This document shows positions 16,655 to 24,005 of a DNA stretch of 64,000 bases, one piece after another. The first letter of the stretch is position 1. The number at the start of each line of letters is the position of its first letter. Position numbers and translations under genes: made by a program. The notes beneath the pieces are model-generated. The model worked only from the letters and a program-made list of their open reading frames with translations. It searched no databases and was not told the DNA's origin. Source of the DNA: DASVEE01 sp036399695 (GTDB lineage Bacteria > Acidobacteriota > Thermoanaerobaculia > Gp7-AA8); NCBI GenBank assembly GCA_036399695.1, contig DASWMP010000294.1:20581-84580 (forward strand). Reading direction: 5' to 3'.

Positions 16655-16844
16655 GAGGTCAATTCGAGATCCCGCGAGGTCGGATTGAGGTCCGGTGAGG
16701 TCGAACTGAGGTCCGGCGACCTCAAGCCGCCGTCCGGTGATCTCAAAATTGAGGTCCGGCGACCTCAAGCCGCCGTCCGGCGACCTCAACTCGCGGTCCG
16801 AGGACGTCACTTTCACATCTGCCGACCTCGACTCGAGATCCGCG
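16655..16844. repeat. 21-22-nt tandem repeat array, nine degenerate copies
   Basis: Nine head-to-tail units of 21 nt (one of 22) of the form GACCTCAAgcCGcNGTCCGGc, some with inverted sense (GAGGTC at the left of copies 1-3). The unit length equals that of the array at 10506-10652, but the sequence differs. It starts 38 bases after the zinc-ribbon gene stop and is followed 40 bases later by a family E palindrome. The interval 16618-16981 has no credible gene. Confidence 0.8.
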
Positions 16845-16884
16845 CGTCTCTCGCCCTTTGGTCTACACACCGTAGCCAGATGTA

Positions 16885-16906
16885 GGACAGACACTCCTGT
16901 CTGTCC
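16885..16906. repeat. Family E palindrome (E3)
   Basis: GGACAGACA-CTCC-TGTCTGTCC, preceded by TGTA as in E2 and E5. It lies between the 21-nt array and the lhr gene. A TATAGT hexamer at about 16950 is a possible -10 for lhr. Confidence 0.85.
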
Positions 16907-16981
16907 CGTGCACCCGAGAGCCGGCTTCAGGCCCGGCCGTCGCCGGAGGTATAGTCTTCCGGTCGAGCTCCGGACCTGCCT

Positions 16982-19900
16982 ATGCCCCTGACATCCTTTC
17001 ATCCTCTCGTTCAACGGTGGTTCACCGAAACGCTGGGCCAGCCGACGCCGGCGCAGGCGCAGGGATGGGGGGCGATCCGGCGGGGCGAGCACACGCTGAT
17101 CGCGGCGCCGACGGGGTCGGGCAAGACGCTGGCGGCGTTCCTGACGGCCATCGACGAGCTGTTTCAGGAGGGGTTGCGCGGGCCGCTGCCGGATGAAGTG
17201 CGGGTCGTTTACGTCTCGCCGCTGAAGGCGCTGAGCGCCGACATCCACAAGAACCTCGCGGAGCCGCGGCTGGCGATCCGGAAGCTGGCGGAGGAGTCGG
17301 GCGCCGAGGCGCCGCGCATCACGGCCGGGGTGCGGACCGGAGACACGACCAGCTCGGAGCGGACGGCGATGCTCAAGACGCCGCCGCACATCCTGGTGAC
17401 GACGCCGGAGTCGCTCTACCTGCTGCTCACCGCCGAGAAGAGCCGCAAGATGCTGCGGACGGTGCGCACGGTCATCGTCGACGAGATCCATGCCGTCATC
17501 GGTACGCGTCGCGGCGCGCATCTCGCGCTGACGCTCGAGCGCCTGCAGAAAGTCGCCGAACGGCCGCTGCTGCGTCTCGGTCTTTCGGCGACGCAGAAGC
17601 CGATCGAGGACGTGGCGCGGTATCTCGTCGGGACGGACGGCGGCCCCTGCACGATCGTCGACGAAGGGCACAAGCGGGCCATGGATCTGACGCTCGAGAC
17701 GCCGAAGTCGCAGCTCGACGCCGTCATGGCCGCCGAGGTGTGGGAAGACTATTACGACCGGCTCACGGAACTGATCGAGCAGCACAAGACGACGCTGGTG
17801 TTCGTGAACACGCGCCGCATGGCCGAGCGCGTCGCCCGCCATCTCGCCGATCGCCTCGGCGACGAGGCGGTGACGGCGCATCACGGGAGCCTCTCGAAAG
17901 ACAACCGCCTCGACGCGGAGACCCGCCTCAAGACCGGGCGCCTCAAGGCGCTGGTGGCGACGGCGTCGCTCGAGCTCGGGATCGACATCGGGCACGTGGA
18001 CCTCGTCTGCCAGATCGGTTCGCCGCATCGGATCGCCACGCTGCTGCAGCGCGTCGGGCGGTCGGGGCACACGGTCTCCGGGCTGCCGAAGGGGCGGCTC
18101 TTCCCCGTTTCGCGCGACGATCTGATGGAGTGCGCGTCGCTGCTGCGGGCGGTGCGCCGCGGAGAGCTGGATCGGATCGTGGTGCACGACGCGCCGCTGG
18201 ACGTGCTGGCGCAACAGCTCGTGGCCGAGGTGGCGTGCGAGGAGTATGGCGAAGAGGAGCTGTACAGTGTGGTGCGGCGCGCCTGGCCCTATCGCGAGCT
18301 GCCGCGCGACGACTTCGGGAAGGTGCTGGCGATGGTGGCGGAAGGCTACGCCACGAAGCGCGGCCGCCGCGGTGCGCTGGTGCATCGCGATGAAGTGAAC
18401 GGCCGGGTGCGCGGACGTCGCGGCTCGCGGATGCTGGCGCTGACGTCGGGCGGCGCGATCCCGGAGATCGCCGACTACCGCGTCGTCATGGAGGGGGAAG
18501 AGACGTTCATCGGCACGCTGAACGAGGACTTCGCCATCGAGAGCACCGCCGGGGACATCTTCCAGCTCGGGAACACGTCGTGGCAGATCACGCAGGTGCT
18601 GCCGGGCGAAGTGCGCGTCGCCGATGCGAAGGGGCAGCCGCCGAACATCCCTTTCTGGCTCGGCGAAGCGCCGGCGCGTAGCGACGAGCTGTCGCACGCG
18701 GTGAGCGAGCTGCGCGCCGACATCGAGCCGCTGCTCGACGATGAGGAAGAGGCGGCGGCCTGGCTCGTGGACGAGACGGGGATGCCGGCGCATGCGGCCG
18801 TCGAGGCGGTGGCGTATCTCGCCGAAGGACGCCGCGCGCTGGGCGTGCTGCCGACGCAGCAGACGCTGGTCCTGGAGCGCTTCTTCGATGAAGCGGGAGG
18901 GATGCAGCTCGTGCTGCACGCGCCGTTCGGCAGCCGGATCAACAAGGCCTGGGGGCTGGCGCTGCGCAAGCGCTTCTGCCGCCAGTTCAACTTCGAGCTG
19001 CAGGCGGCGGCGACGGAGGACGCGCTGCTGCTGTCCCTCGGGCCGCAGCATTCGTTCCCGCTGGCGGACGTGTTCCGCTACCTCCACCCGAACACCGCCC
19101 GCGACGTGCTGGTGCAGGCGTTCCTCGATGCGCCGGTGTTCCAGACGCGCTGGCGCTGGAACACGACGATCTCGCTGGCGGTGCCACGCAACCGCAACGG
19201 GAACAAGGTGGCGCCGCAGATCCAGCGGATGATGGCCGCCGACCTGATGGCGGCCTGCTTCCCCGACGCCGCGGCCTGCTTCGAGAACATCGGCGGCGAC
19301 CGGGAGATCCCGGACCATCCGCTGGTGAATCAGGTGGTGCGCGACTGCCTGCACGAGGCGATGGATTTCGACGGCCTGACGCGGGTGCTGACGAAGATTC
19401 ACGCCGGAGAGCTCCAGTGCGTGGCCCGCGACACGCGCGAGCCGTCGGTGCTGTCGTACGACATCCTGAACGCGAAGCCGTACGCGTTCCTCGACGACGC
19501 GCCGCTGGAAGAGCGCCGCACGCAGGCGGTGATCACACGCCGCGTGGGGGATGTCTCGGCCGGCGATCTGGGACGGCTGGACCTGGCCGCGATCGAGCGG
19601 GTCCGCGATGAAGAGCGTCCCGATCCCCGCGACGCGGATGAATTGCACGATGCGCTGCTGACCGCCGGCTTTCTCACGGACGATGAAGCGCTGAGCATTG
19701 CCCCGGCGCTGTTCGACGCGCTGGTGGCGTCACGCAGGGCTGGGCGGGTGGGGTCTCTGTGGATTACGGCCGAAAGGTTGCCGGAGCTGTTGGCGCTCAC
19801 AGAGAACGATGGGACCGATGGGACAGATGGGTCCCCGGAGCGCAGCCCCATCGGTCCTATCGGTCCCATAGGTCCCATCGGCTTCTCCGCGCCACCGTCC

Positions 19901-21232
19901 CGGCTGACCAGAGCCTGGACGCGCGAAGAAGCCATCGTGGAGCTGCTGCGGGGTCGCATGAACATGCTCGGCCCCACCACGGCCCGCGAGCTGGCGGCGC
20001 CGCTGGGCATCACCGAGCTCGAGGCCGATGCCGCGCTGCTGCAGCTCGAGTCCGAGGGCGTGGTGCTGCGGGGGACGTTCAGCGGGCCGAACGAATGGTG
20101 CGACCGGCGGCTGCTGGCGCGCATCCATCGCTACACGCTCACGCGTCTGCGGGCCGAGATCGAGCCCTCCAGCGCGAGCGAATTCATGCGCTTTCTCTGC
20201 ACCTGGCAGCACGTGGCGCCGGCGGCGAAGCTCTCCGGCGTCGACGGCCTGCAGGAAGTCGTGACCCTGCTCGACGGCTATGAAGTGGCGGCGAACGCGT
20301 GGGAGCAGCACGTGCTCCCGGCGCGCGTGGAGCGCTACGAGCCGTCGATGCTGGACATGCTCTGCCTGACGGGCGAAGTAGGCTGGGCGCGGCTCTCGGC
20401 GGCGACGGGAGCGCAGCCGGTGGGTGCGACGCCGATCGCGCTCTTCGTGCGCAGCACGCCGCGCGAAGTCCTCGCGCCGACGATCGAGACGACGCTCACG
20501 CCCGAAGCGCAGGCGGTGCTGGCGGTGCTGCGCACGCGCGGCGCCTCTTTCCCCCGCGAGCTGGCCTCGCACTGCAGCCTCGGCGAGGACGACCTGCAGC
20601 GTGTCATCGGTGAGCTGGTCTCCGCCGGGCTCATCGCCTCGGACGGTTTCGCCGGCCTGCGTGCGCTCGTCAGCGCGCAGCGCGAACGGCGTCCGCGCGC
20701 GAACTTCTCCGGCCGCTGGTCGCTGCTGGAGAACCCGAACGCGTCACACGAGGAGATCGTGGAAGCGCAGGCGCGCACGCTGCTGCGCCGCTACGGCGTC
20801 GTGTTCCGCCGCCTGCTCACCCGGGAGACGAACGCCGCCCCCTGGCGCGAGCTGGCCCGCGTCTACCGCCGCCTCGAAGCCCGCGGTGAGATCCGCGGCG
20901 GCCGCTTCGTGTACGGCATGTCCGGCGAGCAGTTCGCGCTGCCCGAAGCGGTGGACCGCATCCGCGAGCTGCGCCGCGAAGGCCCGGACGGCAAGGTCAT
21001 CGTGATCAGCGCCGCCGATCCGCTGAACCTCACCGGGATCCTCACGACAGGGGAGCGGGTGCGCGCCATTGCCAACACCCGCATTGCCTACCGCGACGGG
21101 GTGGCCGTTTCGGTGATGGAAGGGGACATGCTGCGCCCGCTCACGGAGCTGGACTCCGCCAACGCCATGCAGGTGGCCACCGCCCTGGCCGGACGGCGCG
21201 TCCCGGTGACCAGCGGCTACGTCGGGCGTTAG
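16982..21232 (+). CDS. lhr: Large ATP-dependent helicase of the Lhr family
   Basis: A 1416-residue SF2 helicase implicated in DNA repair. The N-terminal core has Walker A APTGSGKT (residues 42-49), the DEIH box (about 168), VSPLKALSAD and LGLSATQKPIEDV. The second RecA domain includes VFVNTRRMAERVARH, HHGSLSKDNR and QRVGRSGH. A winged-helix/Lhr core and a C-terminal DUF1998-free extension follow, as in bacterial Lhr proteins near 1500 residues. Residues about 942-967 (NDGTDGTDGSPERSPIGPIG and following) are encoded by a family B palindrome inserted in frame, in a linker between the helicase core and the C-terminal domain. Confidence 0.93.
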   Translation: MPLTSFHPLVQRWFTETLGQPTPAQAQGWGAIRRGEHTLIAAPTGSGKTLAAFLTAIDELFQEGLRGPLPDEVRVVYVSPLKALSADIHKNLAEPRLAIRKLAEESGAEAPRITAGVRTGDTTSSERTAMLKTPPHILVTTPESLYLLLTAEKSRKMLRTVRTVIVDEIHAVIGTRRGAHLALTLERLQKVAERPLLRLGLSATQKPIEDVARYLVGTDGGPCTIVDEGHKRAMDLTLETPKSQLDAVMAAEVWEDYYDRLTELIEQHKTTLVFVNTRRMAERVARHLADRLGDEAVTAHHGSLSKDNRLDAETRLKTGRLKALVATASLELGIDIGHVDLVCQIGSPHRIATLLQRVGRSGHTVSGLPKGRLFPVSRDDLMECASLLRAVRRGELDRIVVHDAPLDVLAQQLVAEVACEEYGEEELYSVVRRAWPYRELPRDDFGKVLAMVAEGYATKRGRRGALVHRDEVNGRVRGRRGSRMLALTSGGAIPEIADYRVVMEGEETFIGTLNEDFAIESTAGDIFQLGNTSWQITQVLPGEVRVADAKGQPPNIPFWLGEAPARSDELSHAVSELRADIEPLLDDEEEAAAWLVDETGMPAHAAVEAVAYLAEGRRALGVLPTQQTLVLERFFDEAGGMQLVLHAPFGSRINKAWGLALRKRFCRQFNFELQAAATEDALLLSLGPQHSFPLADVFRYLHPNTARDVLVQAFLDAPVFQTRWRWNTTISLAVPRNRNGNKVAPQIQRMMAADLMAACFPDAAACFENIGGDREIPDHPLVNQVVRDCLHEAMDFDGLTRVLTKIHAGELQCVARDTREPSVLSYDILNAKPYAFLDDAPLEERRTQAVITRRVGDVSAGDLGRLDLAAIERVRDEERPDPRDADELHDALLTAGFLTDDEALSIAPALFDALVASRRAGRVGSLWITAERLPELLALTENDGTDGTDGSPERSPIGPIGPIGPIGFSAPPSRLTRAWTREEAIVELLRGRMNMLGPTTARELAAPLGITELEADAALLQLESEGVVLRGTFSGPNEWCDRRLLARIHRYTLTRLRAEIEPSSASEFMRFLCTWQHVAPAAKLSGVDGLQEVVTLLDGYEVAANAWEQHVLPARVERYEPSMLDMLCLTGEVGWARLSAATGAQPVGATPIALFVRSTPREVLAPTIETTLTPEAQAVLAVLRTRGASFPRELASHCSLGEDDLQRVIGELVSAGLIASDGFAGLRALVSAQRERRPRANFSGRWSLLENPNASHEEIVEAQARTLLRRYGVVFRRLLTRETNAAPWRELARVYRRLEARGEIRGGRFVYGMSGEQFALPEAVDRIRELRREGPDGKVIVISAADPLNLTGILTTGERVRAIANTRIAYRDGVAVSVMEGDMLRPLTELDSANAMQVATALAGRRVPVTSGYVGR
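19808..19881. repeat. Family B palindrome (B1) inside lhr
   Basis: Iterated GATGGGACCGATGGGACAGA on the left pairs with CGGTCCTATCGGTCCCATAG on the right, around CCGGAGCGCAG. The same motif is intergenic at 30497-30697 and 53184-53236. Its length keeps the lhr frame open and adds a Gly-Thr-Asp / Ile-Gly-Pro repeat to the protein. Confidence 0.85.
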
Positions 21233-21238
21233 CTCGCC

Positions 21239-21349
21239 TTCAACTCTGAGGAGCGAAGCGACGAAGAGTCAATGGAGCCTCAGCGACAAGCGTTCCGATC
21301 CTCGCTGAGGCTCCATTGATCCTTCGTCGCTTCGCTCCTCAGGATTGAA
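21239..21349. repeat. Family G palindrome between lhr and the OPT gene
   Basis: Arms of about 48 bases: left contains CTGAGGAGCGAAGCGACGAA and CAATGGAGCCTCAGCGA, right the complement (TCGCTGAGGCTCCATTG, TTCGTCGCTTCGCTCCTCAG). The loop is 15 bases. It begins 7 bases after the lhr stop. A TTG at 21345 inside the right arm could be misread as the start of the transporter. Confidence 0.9.
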
Positions 21350-21368
21350 AAAGCTACTATCCCGCGCC

Positions 21369-23309
21369 ATGAGCGTTGCAACGCGGCAATCGGACTCTGT
21401 CGTTGAATTCACCGTGCGGGCGGTGGTGGCGGGGATTGCGTTTGGCATCCTCTTCGGCGCTGCCAATGCTTACCTCGGGCTGAGGGTTGGCTTGACCGTC
21501 TCGACCTCCATTCCGATCGCGGTCCTCACGGTCGCGCTGATGAAAGTCATGCGGCGGCGGCGTGCCGGGGACGGGATGATCCTCGAGGCGAACATCTCGC
21601 AGACCATCGGGTCCGCCAGCTCGTCGCTGGCAGCGGGGACGATCTTCACGATTCCGGCGCTGTTCCTCTGGGGTCTGACGCCGCCGTTCTGGCAGGTGGC
21701 GTTGCTGGCGCTGCTCGGCGGGCTGCTCGGGATCGCGGCGATGATCCCGTTGCGGCGGCTGCTGATCGTGAACTCGGCCGCCGAGCTGCCGTATCCGGAG
21801 GGGACGGCGTGCGCCGAAGTGCTGCGGGCGACTGCGACGGAAGCGTCGGGCGGGAAGTGGATCTTCATCGGACTGGCCGTGGGAGCCGCGGTGAAGCTGG
21901 CGCTCGGCCTCGCCGGACTCGTGCCGTCCGAGCTGTCAATGCATGTGCCGTTGCTGGCGAAAGCGGAGCTCGGGCTGGAGATCGCGCCGGCGCTGCTCGC
22001 CGTCGGCTACATCCTCGGCTACCGGCAGTCGGCCATCATGGTCTCGGGCTCGCTGATCTCGGCCATCGTGCTGACGCCGATCATCGCCCTGGTCGGGGCG
22101 AACCTGGCGGCGCCGCTCTTTCCGGAGATGAAGCTGCCGATCGCGGAGTTGAGCGCCGGGCAGATCTGGTCCAAGTACGTGCGCTACATCGGCGCGGGGG
22201 CGGTGGCGGCGGCCGGGATCGTGGCGGTGCTGCGCGCGTTGCCGACCATGGCCTCGTCATTCGCGGCGGTGGTGAAGGGGCTGCGCAAGGGGCAGGGGGA
22301 TTCGGCCACGGGCGAAGCGGTGGAACGGATCGACCGCGACCTGCCGTCGTGGGTGGTGCTCGTCGTGCCGACGGTCGTCATCGCCACGCTGGCCGCGGTG
22401 CCGGGGCTGCTCGCCGGCAACATGAATTTCTCGCAGCGGCTGGTGGCGTCGATCGGTGTGGCCATCTTCGGTGTCGCCTTCGTGGTCGTGTCGTCGCGCA
22501 TCGTCGGCCTGATCGGCGTCTCGTCGAACCCGACCTCGGCCATGACGCTCGTGACGCTGCTCGGCGTCTCGGTGGTGTTCGTGCTGCTCGGCTGGACCGA
22601 GCCGTGGGCGCGGGCCGCGATCCTGACGGTGGGGACGGTGGTCTGTATCGCGGCGTCGAAGGCGGGCGACATCTCGCAGGACCTGAAGACCGGATATCTC
22701 GTCGGCGCTACGCCGGCGAAGCAGCAGTTCGGCCAGTTCATCGGCGCGGCCTTCGCCTGCTGGGCCGTGGCCGGGACGGTGTTGCTGCTCGGTTCCGCGT
22801 ACACGTTCGGCTCGCCCGATCTGGCGGCACCGCAGGCCACGTTGATGAAGACCGTCATCGAAGGAGTGCTGTCAGGGTCGCTGCCATGGGGGCTGGTCGG
22901 CGTCGGCGCGGCGTTGGCGCTCTGCGCGCTGGTCGCCGGACTGCCGGGGCTGGCGTTCGCGGTCGGCATCTACCTGCCGCTCGGCGCGCTCACGCCGATC
23001 TGGCTCGGCGGTGCCGTACGCCGGTTCGTCGATTCGCGGCGCCGCGGCAAGGCGAATGAAGGCGATCCGGGCGTGCTCGGGGCCTCGGGCATGATCGCCG
23101 GCGAGGGCCTTGCGGGCGTGGTCATCGCCATGCTGGTAGCCACGAAGGTGATCCCGAAGCGCAGCGCGACGCTGCTCGAAGGGGTGCCGGCGGACATCGT
23201 GGGGTGGGTGATCGTGCTGGCGGTCTGCGCGCTGCTCTACCGCGCCGGCAGGGCCGGAGATGTGCCGGAAGCCACCGAGGATGTGAAGGCGTCGGTGGAG
23301 GCCAAGTAG
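21369..23309 (+). CDS. OPT family oligopeptide/metal-chelate transporter
   Basis: A 646-residue integral membrane protein with about 15 predicted TM segments and the OPT-family signatures GAANAYLGLRVGLTVSTSIP, EANISQTIGSASSSLAAGT and YPEGTACAEVLRA. It imports oligopeptides or siderophore-like chelates by proton symport; substrate is unknown. I placed the start at ATG 21369, because the upstream TTG lies within palindrome G and the conserved region begins after TRQSDSVVEFTVRA. Confidence 0.93.
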   Translation: MSVATRQSDSVVEFTVRAVVAGIAFGILFGAANAYLGLRVGLTVSTSIPIAVLTVALMKVMRRRRAGDGMILEANISQTIGSASSSLAAGTIFTIPALFLWGLTPPFWQVALLALLGGLLGIAAMIPLRRLLIVNSAAELPYPEGTACAEVLRATATEASGGKWIFIGLAVGAAVKLALGLAGLVPSELSMHVPLLAKAELGLEIAPALLAVGYILGYRQSAIMVSGSLISAIVLTPIIALVGANLAAPLFPEMKLPIAELSAGQIWSKYVRYIGAGAVAAAGIVAVLRALPTMASSFAAVVKGLRKGQGDSATGEAVERIDRDLPSWVVLVVPTVVIATLAAVPGLLAGNMNFSQRLVASIGVAIFGVAFVVVSSRIVGLIGVSSNPTSAMTLVTLLGVSVVFVLLGWTEPWARAAILTVGTVVCIAASKAGDISQDLKTGYLVGATPAKQQFGQFIGAAFACWAVAGTVLLLGSAYTFGSPDLAAPQATLMKTVIEGVLSGSLPWGLVGVGAALALCALVAGLPGLAFAVGIYLPLGALTPIWLGGAVRRFVDSRRRGKANEGDPGVLGASGMIAGEGLAGVVIAMLVATKVIPKRSATLLEGVPADIVGWVIVLAVCALLYRAGRAGDVPEATEDVKASVEAK

Positions 23310-23335
23310 TCACCTTTGGCCGGCCTTCGGCCGGC

Positions 23336-23401
23336 GGACAGACAAGAGTGTCTGTCCTACATGGATTGCGGTTTATGTAGGACAGACACTCTTGTCTGTC
23401 C
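23336..23401. repeat. Inverted pair of family E palindromes (E4, E5)
   Basis: Two 22-nt copies (23336-23357 and 23380-23401) face each other with CCTACAT / ATGTAGG extensions, giving a larger palindrome around GGATTGCGGTTT. It sits between the convergent 3' ends of the OPT transporter and a DinB gene (27 and 19 bases from the stops). Confidence 0.85.
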
Positions 23402-23419
23402 GGTGTTCCCGTGCCGCTC

Positions 23420-23896
23420 CTACCGCGCGCTGCGGTCCCTGACCTCCTCGGAGGTCAACCCGTACAGCGGCGGCGCCGGGATCTCCAGCACCGACAGGTA
23501 CGTGTAGATCTGGCCGCGGTGATGCGCTTCGTGCTCGATCATGGCCCGGAGCCATTTCCAGGTCGGCATGGTGGCGTTGCCGGGTGTCGTGCAGGGTTGC
23601 TGCATGGCCTCGGGCGACAGCGAGCGGAAGATGCTCATCGCCTCGGCGTGGACCTGCGCGACGTACTCGAGCACCGCCGCTTTCCCGCGCGGCCCGTCGT
23701 GGCCGGCGTAGATGCTCGGCCGGCCGGCGGCGTTCTCGGCGTACATGTGGCGCTCGATGTGGACGAGGTGGCGGAGGATGTCACCGAAAGTGAACCCTCG
23801 GCCGAGCGGCGAGGTCTCGAAGGCCTCCTCCGGCACGACCGCCGCGACGCGCAGCGTCCGGCCGCGAACCTTCTCAAAGTAATCGGGATCGAACAT
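23420..23896 (-). CDS. DinB family four-helix protein
   Basis: A 158-residue protein of the DinB/YfiT-like superfamily, metal-binding four-helix bundles that include thiol-dependent S-transferases. Candidate metal ligands are in DILRHLVHIERH (helix 2) and in IEHEAHHRGQIYTYL (HxxxH-type, near the C terminus). Its exact reaction is unknown. Convergent with the OPT gene. Three DinB proteins occur in the window (also at 47557 and 51444) and they are distinct in sequence. Confidence 0.88.
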   Translation of the reverse strand: MFDPDYFEKVRGRTLRVAAVVPEEAFETSPLGRGFTFGDILRHLVHIERHMYAENAAGRPSIYAGHDGPRGKAAVLEYVAQVHAEAMSIFRSLSPEAMQQPCTTPGNATMPTWKWLRAMIEHEAHHRGQIYTYLSVLEIPAPPLYGLTSEEVRDRSAR

Positions 23897-24005
23897 CAGC
23901 TCCCTCCTGCCGCCGAACCGCGAGGCACGACCGTGTCACGATCCGTCATCTTTCCGTTTCACCGGCACAGTATTCGAGACACACCAGTTTCTGCATACTA
24001 CCGCC

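Noticed and set aside
16394..19648. 1084-codon open frame on the minus strand
   Set aside because: It lies entirely antisense to the zinc-ribbon gene and lhr; the product is Arg/His-rich, has no domain, and the long frame follows from high-GC third positions.
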